NCBI GenBank assembly: GCA_036746235.1 | Contig: DAIOEN010000002.1 | Span: forward strand, 36,058 to 100,057 | Direction of reading: 5' to 3' | DNA: 64,000 nt | DNA from: CALARM01 sp036746235 | GTDB lineage: Bacteria; Vulcanimicrobiota; SpSt-956; JAKJGF01 | Part shown: one piece after another, positions 54,968 through 63,581 of the stretch | Layout: each line of letters starts with the position of its first letter | Position numbering within the stretch: the first letter of the stretch is position 1 | Position numbers and translations under genes: made by a program | The notes under the pieces: model-generated | Seen by the model: the letters and a program-made list of their open reading frames with translations, nothing else | Database searches by the model: none | What the model was told of the DNA's origin: nothing

Positions 54968-57010
54968 CTAAGCTTTTTTTCTTGTACCGGAAAAACCAAC
55001 CTGAAAATTCTGAACCTGCAACTGTTTTTCTATATGATCTGAAAAATAGTGAAGAAAAACCAGTTTTTTAGTTCCGTCATAAACAAACTTCAATCCGCTG
55101 TGTATATCGTCTTCATTTTGAGAGGAAAGAAATTTTTTAATGGAAGAAATCCCTTTATGCCATAAATTAAAAGCTTCGTTTATTAACTGATTTCCTCTAT
55201 GAACTTCAAGGGTAATTTCATTACTGGTAACCTGCAGTAACTGATATTTCTCCATAGAATCAGTTATTAACTGGCCTGTTTCTTCCAGAATTTTTATAAA
55301 ATCTTCCTTTCTGACCTCCTTTCTTAAAAAACCCAGGCATATCTGTTCAAGTTTCACATACACAGGGGTTCTACAGGCAGCTTCAGGGATGTTATTCAAT
55401 ATCTCTTCTATGGAAGTTACCGAAAGGGATTTTGCTTCTTCGCATGGTTCTATATTCTTTGTCATATTATATATTTCCAGATTAATGTCCTGAAGTTCCC
55501 CTGCAAGTTCTTTTACCTCCGGATCTTCCTCGCCCTGCCTGCAAATACCATCAAGAGGCTCATATATTCTTTTTCTATTCTTATCTTTCTCTATGTCACG
55601 ACAGGTAAGTTTCAATTCCTGAACAAGAGTCATAGCCAGATTGACAAGTTCATTTAATTTTTCAACGGCTTTTTCATCATCCAGTAGATTCAATCTATTT
55701 AATAAATAATTGAGTTCTTCCTGAGCTTCGTCCTGTTTTTTTAACCATAACTTAAAGTCAATTTTATAAGCTTTCAAATCCTTATATCCTGTTAAGAGAC
55801 TGTAAAGGGGGGAAGCCAGAGGAATATCTTCAGAATATTTTTTCCTCACTTCCTGTTTCCCGTAATGACTGTGATAGGCCCTGTCATAAGGTAATCTGCT
55901 TTTAAAGTTATGAGAGGTTTTAAAATCTGTTTCTCCTGTCATAAGAAGAGGAGAAATACCTGAAACAGGTTTCCTTTTAGATTCTATAGAAGGCAATTCA
56001 GATTTTACAGGAGAAAATTCTTTTAAAAAAAATGAATCTTTTTGCAATAAAGACTTATCTTCAGACAGTTCCCCTGTATTTCTGTGAATTATTTTCTTTG
56101 TTCTTTCATGCTTTAGCTGCATCTCAGGAAGGTCAAATTCGGAAAGTTCCCTTGTTTTCTTTTCCGAAGAATGTATCATAATCATAGATTTATTTACGAC
56201 CTGCATCATATCCCTCATTTTATCGACCTTATTATCCTCAGAATATGAGACAAATGTTTCTTTTCTGCCAGGAAGCAGGCCGTCTATATTAAATTTATTT
56301 TCCTCTGTAAGATCAATGCAGAACGGGTCTGATACAGGGCTGTATTTGTCAGGAATCTCTGCTGTACTATATTTCGAAAGTCCATGTTCCAGAATATTAT
56401 CAAGTCCCTTATCAGACTTATCTTCCTGATTTTTTGAAGTTATTACCGATGAAGAGAAAAGAAATCTATCCGGTTCTGTATAAGAGGTTTCTACTGCCGG
56501 AACTTCAGGCTTTAATAAACTGTTAAGCTGATTTTTCAATCTGGCCAGTTTATTATCAGAAGCAAGTTTCATTTCTTTTATTTCATTCTGTAATCTTTCC
56601 ATAGTATCATCTGGTGTAACGTCATTCTCAGAAGATGAAAGAATGTCCGGCAGGAGTACTTTTTGAGTAGCAAGATTTGGTCTGATAACCTTATCTTCAA
56701 GCAAAGATTTTTTCTGTTTCGGTGATTGTTCGGAGCTTTTTTCTATGAATTTTCTCGCTTTATTCAGTTTTTCAAGGGAAAAAATGTATTTTTCATTATC
56801 TGAAGACTTTTCATGTAAATGTGTTTCTATTTCATTTAAAGCTTCCAGAACTAAAAGTATGCCATGAGAATAACTCAGGCCTTTTCCCGGCTCTCTTTTC
56901 CTGAGGAGAGCTTCTTTTTTCAGTGAAAAGAGTTTATATTCCAGAAATTCTTTTTGTACGCGATTTTTTAAAAAATCTTCCAGGTTGCGTATAAAACCAA
57001 TGAGATCCAT
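54968..57010 (-). CDS. Large coiled-coil protein, unknown
   Basis: A 680-residue highly charged protein I do not recognise. It has no signal peptide or membrane helix; the middle (about 180-380) is low-complexity and probably disordered, and the ends (1-160; 400-680) are helical with coiled-coil character. It is co-transcribed with the winged-helix gene. The start follows GGAAGG. Confidence 0.7.
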   Translation of the reverse strand: MDLIGFIRNLEDFLKNRVQKEFLEYKLFSLKKEALLRKREPGKGLSYSHGILLVLEALNEIETHLHEKSSDNEKYIFSLEKLNKARKFIEKSSEQSPKQKKSLLEDKVIRPNLATQKVLLPDILSSSENDVTPDDTMERLQNEIKEMKLASDNKLARLKNQLNSLLKPEVPAVETSYTEPDRFLFSSSVITSKNQEDKSDKGLDNILEHGLSKYSTAEIPDKYSPVSDPFCIDLTEENKFNIDGLLPGRKETFVSYSEDNKVDKMRDMMQVVNKSMIMIHSSEKKTRELSEFDLPEMQLKHERTKKIIHRNTGELSEDKSLLQKDSFFLKEFSPVKSELPSIESKRKPVSGISPLLMTGETDFKTSHNFKSRLPYDRAYHSHYGKQEVRKKYSEDIPLASPLYSLLTGYKDLKAYKIDFKLWLKKQDEAQEELNYLLNRLNLLDDEKAVEKLNELVNLAMTLVQELKLTCRDIEKDKNRKRIYEPLDGICRQGEEDPEVKELAGELQDINLEIYNMTKNIEPCEEAKSLSVTSIEEILNNIPEAACRTPVYVKLEQICLGFLRKEVRKEDFIKILEETGQLITDSMEKYQLLQVTSNEITLEVHRGNQLINEAFNLWHKGISSIKKFLSSQNEDDIHSGLKFVYDGTKKLVFLHYFSDHIEKQLQVQNFQVGFSGTRKKA

Positions 57011-57316
57011 AGAAATCCTTCCAGAAATAATATAAATGTTATTTAACTCTATATTAACAGATTAACCTGTAGAATTAAAATCTGCAAGCCTTAGCTGATA
57101 GCTAACAGGGCTTAAAAAATAATCTGCTAAATTATAGCATGATTTATGACCTTAAATCAATTATCATAATTTCAATTATAAATTATATAATGAGAGATTG
57201 ATAAGATAAAAAAAGTAAAGTATAATAAAGAAATATAAAAAAATTAGAAAAAGTTTAACTATAGAAAGGAGCATGGGCAAAAGGTAATTTATAATGATCC
57301 TTTTGCCTGATCTTTT
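57011..57316. promoter_or_regulatory. Divergent region: promoter and stem-loop of the PQQ gene
   Basis: A heptad word pair at 57087-57112 (AGCTGATAGCTAAC), then TTGATA-17-TATAAT at 57198-57226, then AAGGAG (57266-57271), a 9-bp hairpin GGCAAAAGG / CCTTTTGCC (57276-57307) and the GTG at 57317. Confidence 0.8.
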
Positions 57317-58342
57317 GTGAATCACTGGTATACATACAGAGCTAATATACAGCGTACAGGCTCTATACAGAGCAGACCTATTGAATCCGGTGTTGAGAAA
57401 TGGGTCTTCCAAACCAATGGCCCTGTTACATCCTCTCCTTCGGTAGTAAACAATACTGTTTATATAGGCTCACAGGATAAAAAATTATATGCCCTGGATG
57501 TAAAAGACGGAAGCCTTAAATGGGCTTTTTGTACAGAAGGTAAAATAAATTCTTCTCCGACAATCATAGAAGATACAGTTTATATAGGGTCTCAGGATTA
57601 CAATCTCTATGCTATAGATGCCAATAGCGGTCAGAAGAAATGGTCTTTTAAAACCAGAGGATGGATTGAATCTTCACCGGTAATATTTGAAGATACTGCC
57701 TTCATAGGTTCTAATGACAGTTTATTTTATGCTATAAATATAAAAAATGCCCAGTTAAAATGGAAATTTCAGACAGGAGATGCAGTTGTATCGTCACCCG
57801 CTATATGGGGTGAACTGGTTTATATTGCCTCAAATGACGGGAAAATATATGCCCTTGATACCAGTACCGGGAAACTCATATGGTCCTTTGTAACAGGTGA
57901 TTACATAGTCTCATCTCCTGCAATAAGCGGAAAACTCTTATATATAGGTTCGTCGGATAATAAAGTTTATGCCCTGGATGTAGACATGGGTTATCAAAAA
58001 TGGGCTTTTAAAGCTCAATCTTTTGTACAATCCTCACCTGCTGTAGTAGATGGAGCAGTATACATAGGTTCTTTCGATACATGTCTTTATTCTCTTGATG
58101 CACAGACAGGTGCGTTGAAATGGACTTATGAAACTGAAAATGCCATAGATTCATCCCCGTCCGTAGCAGGAGGGATAGTTTACGTAGGCTCAGATGACGG
58201 AACAATTTATGCATTAAATACAGAAACAGGAAAAAAACAATGGGAATACAAAACAGGAAGTGAAATAGATTCGTCTCCTTCTATAGTAGACGGTTTTTTA
58301 TACGTAGGTTCTGTAGATGGAAAAATATATTCCCTGCAATGA
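57317..58342 (+). CDS. PQQ-type beta-propeller, 341 residues
   Basis: About eight PQQ-like blades (repeats like SSPSVVNNTVYIGSQDKKLY and ALDTSTGKLIWSF). It starts with GTG and has no signal peptide: MNHWYTYRANIQRTG is a common beginning of cytosolic-looking propellers of this kind. It is a paralogue of the 42066 product. The ribosome site lies upstream of a stem-loop. It probably binds proteins; cofactor binding is unproven. Confidence 0.9.
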   Translation: MNHWYTYRANIQRTGSIQSRPIESGVEKWVFQTNGPVTSSPSVVNNTVYIGSQDKKLYALDVKDGSLKWAFCTEGKINSSPTIIEDTVYIGSQDYNLYAIDANSGQKKWSFKTRGWIESSPVIFEDTAFIGSNDSLFYAINIKNAQLKWKFQTGDAVVSSPAIWGELVYIASNDGKIYALDTSTGKLIWSFVTGDYIVSSPAISGKLLYIGSSDNKVYALDVDMGYQKWAFKAQSFVQSSPAVVDGAVYIGSFDTCLYSLDAQTGALKWTYETENAIDSSPSVAGGIVYVGSDDGTIYALNTETGKKQWEYKTGSEIDSSPSIVDGFLYVGSVDGKIYSLQ

Positions 58343-58405
58343 GGAGTGAAAAAGTGAGACGTGAACAAACAATCTATTACATCTCACGTCTCACATCTCA
58401 CCATT
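58342..58405. repeat. Heptad hairpin with perfect 11-bp stem
   Basis: GTGAGACGTGA (58354-58364) / TCACGTCTCAC (58384-58394). It is adjacent to the stop of the PQQ gene and ends just before the next start. Confidence 0.9.
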
Positions 58406-58406
58406 T

Positions 58407-59096
58407 ATGAATAAAATAAAAATACTTATAGTCGATGATCAGGTTCTATTCTGCAAACTCTTAAAAAGTGTTATATCCCGTCAGGAAGACATGGATGTAG
58501 TAGGAGAAGCCCAGGATGCCAGTCATACTCTCAAACTGGTTCTCAGCACATCTATTGATGTTATTTTAATGGATATAAAACTTGCAAAAGAAAACGGCAT
58601 AAAACTGACAAAAGAGATTTTAAAATTAAAACCTGATATAAAGATCATTATGCTCTCTGCCTATGATGATGATCATTATGTTGTAGATTCATTCAAAGTA
58701 GGAGCTTCCGGATATTTGTTGAAAAATGTAGAACCTGATGAGATTACCAAAGCTATCAGGCTGGCTTATAAAGGTGATTCCCCGATAGAACCAAAAATTG
58801 CCACGAAATTACTCGAAGAATTTACAAGACTTTCTGAAAAAGCAGAAGAAAGTAAAGTACTTACTAAATCTGAAGAACTTGCATCGTTAACAAAAAGAGA
58901 AATAGAAATACTGAAATTACTCGGAACAGGCATGAGTAATGATCAAATATCACAAAAACTTCTTATAAGCATAAAAACAGTGAAAACCCATATAAGCAGA
59001 ATTATGGATAAACTAAACGTAACGGACAGATTTCAGGCAGGTATGATAGCAGTTCATCACGGCCTTGTAAAGGTAGATATAAAACCACATACATAA
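58407..59096 (+). CDS. NarL/FixJ-type response regulator
   Basis: A 229-residue regulator. Receiver: Asp10/Asp11, Asp56 (VILMDIKLAKENG), Lys106 (SGYLLKN). LuxR helix-turn-helix at about 158-220 (LTKREIEILKLLGTGMSNDQISQKL). No Shine-Dalgarno; heptad words lie directly before the start. Its partner kinase is not adjacent. It may control the neighbouring genes. Confidence 0.94.
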   Translation: MNKIKILIVDDQVLFCKLLKSVISRQEDMDVVGEAQDASHTLKLVLSTSIDVILMDIKLAKENGIKLTKEILKLKPDIKIIMLSAYDDDHYVVDSFKVGASGYLLKNVEPDEITKAIRLAYKGDSPIEPKIATKLLEEFTRLSEKAEESKVLTKSEELASLTKREIEILKLLGTGMSNDQISQKLLISIKTVKTHISRIMDKLNVTDRFQAGMIAVHHGLVKVDIKPHT

Positions 59097-59143
59097 TTTC
59101 TGAAAAAATTTCAAAAAATTGACATATATATAATAGTTATAAT

Positions 59144-59278
59144 TGCCATGGTCGAGTGGTCACAACGAAGAATGAGAACTTATCATCCCTTCACTCTTCT
59201 CATATAAACAACCATGATCTGTTCGGTCACAACGAAGTATGAAAATGTGTTCCTCCCGTTACGCTTCTCATATAAACT
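59144..59278. repeat. GCCATGACCG element, two tandem copies
   Basis: Copy A at 59144-59209 and copy B at 59211-59278. Each has an ACAACGAAG core, a half-stem ATGAGAA (ATGAAAA in B), pyrimidine heptads, then TTCTCATATAAAC. Confidence 0.8.
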
Positions 59279-59283
59279 CTTTA

Positions 59284-59790
59284 TTAACCTGCAGGATATT
59301 TTTTTGTTTTTGCTACTATAGTAGCCATAAAGCGGGAATAACCTTCCATAGAATGTTTCATTTCAGAAAAAGCTATAGATTTATCTATTTTTTTGGACTT
59401 AATTGTGTAAATCTTCCTGGGAAATATACTTTTTCTTTCATTTTCTTTATATACAGTAAATTCATCTACGTCTTCCCAGTTAATACTGACAGTTTTTTTA
59501 AAAGGCCTGTAACAGGTTATACATGTATCATCAACGGTAAATTTCATTAAATATGACAGAATACCCCATCCTGTAGTTAAACCTGTTATTAATAAAACTA
59601 TAATCCAGTAAAAAATATTCACTCCCATTATAAACCATATTCCTACTGACGGAATAATAATAATAGGTACTATTATGGAAATAATAAATTTCGGACTATT
59701 TCTATAAATTTTACATTTAATTTTCACACCACAGGAAGGACATTTAGAGTCTTCAAGAAAAACTTTTGTATTACATTCCGAACATCTCAT
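59284..59790 (-). CDS. Zinc-ribbon membrane protein with PH-like domain
   Basis: A 168-residue protein: N-terminal zinc ribbon (Cys3, Cys6, Cys17, Cys20), membrane helices at about 34-55 and 58-80, and a C-terminal bacterial PH-like beta-barrel (KKTVSINWEDVDEFTVYK). No enzyme motif. It is probably a membrane scaffold. Confidence 0.8.
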   Translation of the reverse strand: MRCSECNTKVFLEDSKCPSCGVKIKCKIYRNSPKFIISIIVPIIIIPSVGIWFIMGVNIFYWIIVLLITGLTTGWGILSYLMKFTVDDTCITCYRPFKKTVSINWEDVDEFTVYKENERKSIFPRKIYTIKSKKIDKSIAFSEMKHSMEGYSRFMATIVAKTKKYPAG

Positions 59791-60275
59791 AAGGATATAA
59801 TAATATCCATTTTTTAAATCATGTATCTAAGTACCGCTACAGTTAAAAAGGTATCCGAAAAAATTACGTATCATATGCATACATAACGTTTTTGCTCCCG
59901 TCACGCGTTACGCGTTACCCGTCACGATAAATAAGATTTCAGATTTTTTCTAACCCGATACCGGTAACCGTTAAAAAATGAATCTTCCTATTGATTGGAC
60001 TTTGTACTGTCAGTGTTACCTGCAATACTGACCATTAAAAAATTTTATTTTAACCGTTGCAAGATTTATCGATAAAAACACTCAGGATATATTTTTATTC
60101 TGACTTCCGAGTATTTATCCTGTATTCTGCCAGACAATTTTTTAAAACTTTACATGTAATTATTTTATAAACCTTCAGCCAAATAGTATTCAAGGTTACG
60201 GACACTAAAAAATTCTATTTTTCTGACTGATAAGTCACGATTTTTTAGCTGATAGCCAATCACTTACATGATTTA
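59791..60275. other. Intergenic region with repeats
   Basis: No gene seen. 59827-59855 is a copy of the AGTACCGCTAC repeat. 59896-59930 holds the words CCCGTCA, CGCGTTA, CGCGTTA, CCCGTCA, CGATAAA. Confidence 0.6.
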
Positions 60276-60647
60276 TTAACCTGTCAGATATGATTCAACT
60301 CTTTTTCTACAATAACCTATTATAATCTCGTCTCCTTTTAATATAATGGGTCTTTTTAACAGCGAAGGTTCTTTAGCTATAAGCTTTAACATTTCTTCCC
60401 CTGTAAGATATTCATGTTCCAGGTTAAGTTCTTTATATTTCTTACATGTTTTCAATATAAACTCTTCTGCCGAATGACCGAGCATAAGTCTCCGTAATTC
60501 ATCTTCTTTCAGAGGGTGTTTTTCTAAATTACGTTCCTTAAAAGTAAGCCCTTTTTTAATAAGAAAATCCCTTGCCCTCCTGGAAATAAAGCAGCCTGGT
60601 TTATAATATAATAATATACCATCATTTCTCTGTCTGTTGTAAAACAT
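60276..60647 (-). CDS. ArsC/Spx-family thioredoxin-fold protein
   Basis: A 123-residue member of the ArsC/Spx/YffB family. YKPGCFISRRARDFL holds Cys19 in a CxxS motif; RPIILKGDEIIIGY is the family's C-terminal signature. It could be an arsenate-reductase-like enzyme or a regulator of the Spx type. The start follows AAAAGGAT. No ars genes are near. Confidence 0.88.
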   Translation of the reverse strand: MFYNRQRNDGILLYYKPGCFISRRARDFLIKKGLTFKERNLEKHPLKEDELRRLMLGHSAEEFILKTCKKYKELNLEHEYLTGEEMLKLIAKEPSLLKRPIILKGDEIIIGYCRKRVESYLTG

Positions 60648-61032
60648 TTCATATATCCTTTTCTAATGGAAAAATAAAATATTTAAATAAATTATGACAT
60701 TAAGATTATAGCATATTTTTTTGCAAATGAAAATTTCTCAGGAATAGTTTTATGCAAAAAACTACATATTATTTCAAGAGTGCGTTAAAAAATAACAGGT
60801 GATTTTACATACGATGGAAAAAGAAATCTGCCATAGAATATTAAGAGTGAAGAGTGAAAAGTGAAAAAAATGTTATTTTAATCACTATTCACTAACAGCC
60901 ATGACCGGTTCGGTTACAACGAAGTATGAGAATCTGTTCCTCCCGTCACGCGTTACGATTCTCATATAAATTTATGAAATCAGGTATAATTTCCACTAAA
61001 AATGAAACTACCTGTCATAAAAAAACACTATC
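60648..61032. repeat. Intergenic region with heptad hairpin and GCCATGACCG element
   Basis: Heptad arms at 60840-60893 (GAGTGAAGAGTGAAAAGTGA and CACTATTCACTAAC). Element copy at 60898-60970, the longest of the four, with the words CCCGTCA, CGCGTTA, CGATTCT. No gene seen. Confidence 0.75.
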
Positions 61033-62760
61033 TTAAATGACAAGCATAGCTTTATATATATTCAGAAGTCCCGCACCAAATACGGGGTCTTCTCCCGGAG
61101 GCCCCAGGTCATGAGCAGTTTTTTTTAGAATATCTTTTAACCTGTCCGGAGAAAGTCCATGGTTTTTACTTAATAATAGAGCTATTGCTCCTGCTACCTG
61201 CGGAGCAGAGGAAGAGGTGCCGGAGAATACAGAATTAATGGAAGTACAATAAATTCCTCCAAGAGCTACCAGATCAGGTTTCATACGATTATCTGTTGTT
61301 CTTCCCTGACTGCTCCAGGGTTCCAGTTTACAGGGATAGGTACTCTGAACAGAGCCTACTGTAATGGTATCAGATGCAGGCGGGAGGCCCGGGTCAAGAC
61401 TGGTTTCCGGATTAAAATACTCCATATTACTCGCAGTCATACTGTAAATATAAATCATGAAAGGAATACCGTCACCGGCCCTTATTTTTTTTACGGCTAC
61501 ATGGTAAGCGCCGCTGTAAGAAGCTGTAATATCCACCATTTCATATGGAGGTGCTTTAAGCCCCTTCTGCCTGATTGTTGATACAGCCAGAGGCTGAAGA
61601 CTGTCATTAAAAATACCAAGGTCCAGATCGGCTGAAGGATTATTCCAGTTATCTTTCCAGGACATAACAACCCTTATTCTGTCACCTCTCTTAAGGTCTA
61701 CTTCCAGTGTATCATCTCTTGAGGTAAAATTATTCAATGAGTTACCATTTGTATCATTAAAATTTCCCATATAATGGGTCTGTGCGTTATTACCTGCAGA
61801 AGAAACTATTGTTATACCTTTATCTCTGGCAAGCCTGGCAAGACCCGCTCTTATACCGCTTCCGTCATAATAATCATCGGGGAGGATGATATTTACTGCA
61901 GTAACTATTACATCGGGTTTTTTACTGCCTGTCATATTTATTAATTCTTTTAAAGCTTTAATATATTCTACATCTGTTTGAAAATTAACGAGAATTATTT
62001 TAGTTTTCGGCGCTATACGGGTCACTATCTCAGTGACTGCATTTCCATGATCTATGTCTCCTGCCATTATGTTTTTATCGTGACTCCGAAAAGATAATGT
62101 ATAATAAACATTTCCACGAAAAACAGGATTGGATGGTTCAAAAGCAGTATCAAGTATAGCAATCTTCACCCCCTGTCCCATGTAACCTTTTTTATGGGCT
62201 TCATTTAACTGGAGTGAAGAAAATTCTTCTCCTCCGGTAGAAGCAAATTGTTTAAATATTTTCGAATTTTCTTCTATGTCAGAAAAAGGGGATCGTAAAA
62301 ATTTGATAAAATGCAAATGTCTCACTATTTCAACCTTATCTACAGGGATAAGGACCTGTACCATGTTAAATACATACACCTCAATCTCACAACCAAGTTC
62401 TCTGAGTATTGCAAGATCTTCATCCCTCACATCAAACCTCAATTCAACTATATATCTTTCCATATTTGCTGTTGCACCATAGCCTCCCGTAAGAGCTTCG
62501 GCAGACAGACCATATTTGTAAGATTCAACAGGAGATGGCAAAATACATGAAGGTGCCGAAGGTATCATATTCTTAAGAGATTCAGTTGAAGGTTCTATAG
62601 ATTTATCGACTGAAGAGGTTCCTTCATTTTCTATCTTGACCTCATCTGAAGACATATCTATCCCCGGCCATACTATGTCAGTTACATCTCTTGCATATAT
62701 AGTACCGGAACATAAAATAATTATATATATTATAATGAAAAATATTATTTTTTTTCTCAC
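61033..62760 (-). CDS. Secreted subtilisin-like serine protease
   Basis: A 575-residue exported S8 protease. Signal peptide 1-23; a propeptide-like region to about 160; catalytic Asp204 (AILDTAFEP), His238 (IDHGNAV), oxyanion Asn324 (SSAGNN) and Ser516 (GTSSSAPQVAG). A PPC-like beta-domain of about 100 residues (340-440) is inserted between the Asn and the Ser. GTG start. It is 30 nt after the anti-sigma gene, so it is part of the sigma/anti-sigma unit. Confidence 0.92.
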   Translation of the reverse strand: MRKKIIFFIIIYIIILCSGTIYARDVTDIVWPGIDMSSDEVKIENEGTSSVDKSIEPSTESLKNMIPSAPSCILPSPVESYKYGLSAEALTGGYGATANMERYIVELRFDVRDEDLAILRELGCEIEVYVFNMVQVLIPVDKVEIVRHLHFIKFLRSPFSDIEENSKIFKQFASTGGEEFSSLQLNEAHKKGYMGQGVKIAILDTAFEPSNPVFRGNVYYTLSFRSHDKNIMAGDIDHGNAVTEIVTRIAPKTKIILVNFQTDVEYIKALKELINMTGSKKPDVIVTAVNIILPDDYYDGSGIRAGLARLARDKGITIVSSAGNNAQTHYMGNFNDTNGNSLNNFTSRDDTLEVDLKRGDRIRVVMSWKDNWNNPSADLDLGIFNDSLQPLAVSTIRQKGLKAPPYEMVDITASYSGAYHVAVKKIRAGDGIPFMIYIYSMTASNMEYFNPETSLDPGLPPASDTITVGSVQSTYPCKLEPWSSQGRTTDNRMKPDLVALGGIYCTSINSVFSGTSSSAPQVAGAIALLLSKNHGLSPDRLKDILKKTAHDLGPPGEDPVFGAGLLNIYKAMLVI

Positions 62761-62790
62761 ATGTCAAAACCCCTTAATTGAAGAAAAAAC

Positions 62791-63528
62791 TTATTTATCA
62801 GTTTGTTCCACACTATCTAAAAATCTTTTTGCTTCCTCACTGGAGCCGACTTTCGGACTTATAGATATATAACGTTTCCAGTGATTGATTGCTTCTTTAT
62901 AATTACCTTCCTCTTTGTAAATACTTCCGAGATACCAGTGAGCTTCGGCCTGATCAGGATTAAATTTCACAGACTTAAGAAATTCCTCTTTAGCTTTATC
63001 AATCATGGAATGTTTAAAAAAATTCTCTCCATTTCTATAATGTTGAAGACCTTTATTTGCATCTGAAACATCCGTTAAAACATAATTAACAGAAGAATAA
63101 CCGTTATAACCGGTCTGACCATGACTGAAAAACATAGAGCCCTGACTGTTTATACAGAATATAAAAATCATCACAGTTATCGCAGAGCCAAGAGCAAAAC
63201 TGCTGCACCATGATAACCAGTATGCTCTCCTGACAGTGGAAAATAAAGAATTTAATCTGTAAAAAAATCCCTTCTTCAAAGATTTATTTTCCATAAAAGA
63301 AGGGGACATAGCTGCCAGTTCCTTTACCTTTTCCATTTCTTCATTTAAATCAATATAAGAATTAAAACAAAAGGAACAGTCAAGTAGATGTTTTTCAAAT
63401 CCTTTTCTTTCATTAAAAGTCAGAGAATTATCAATATAAGCGCATATTGTCTCCGTATCAGGACAATCTCCTTTATGTATATCTGATAATTCTGTAAATG
63501 CTGTAGCAAATATTTTTTCTGTGTTCAT
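62791..63528 (-). CDS. Zinc-finger anti-sigma-like protein with TPR
   Basis: A 245-residue protein. A zinc-finger of the anti-sigma type (HKGDCPDTETICAYIDNSL, then KHLLDCSFC: HxxxCxxC) occupies residues 20-60; one membrane helix lies at about 105-127; a TPR-like part (LQHYRNGENFFKHSMIDKA and AEAHWYLGSIYKEEGNYKEA) follows outside. It should hold the adjacent sigma factor at the membrane. ATG 63528 follows GGGGTGAT. The extracellular TPR may sense a partner. Confidence 0.88.
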   Translation of the reverse strand: MNTEKIFATAFTELSDIHKGDCPDTETICAYIDNSLTFNERKGFEKHLLDCSFCFNSYIDLNEEMEKVKELAAMSPSFMENKSLKKGFFYRLNSLFSTVRRAYWLSWCSSFALGSAITVMIFIFCINSQGSMFFSHGQTGYNGYSSVNYVLTDVSDANKGLQHYRNGENFFKHSMIDKAKEEFLKSVKFNPDQAEAHWYLGSIYKEEGNYKEAINHWKRYISISPKVGSSEEAKRFLDSVEQTDK

Positions 63529-63581
63529 ACATATCACCCCTCAGGCAACTGTACCATTGATTACTCAATGTTCATAACATA

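Noticed and set aside
59896..59930. CRISPR-like direct repeats
   Set aside because: Units are 7 nt, degenerate and lack spacers; no cas genes occur in the window.
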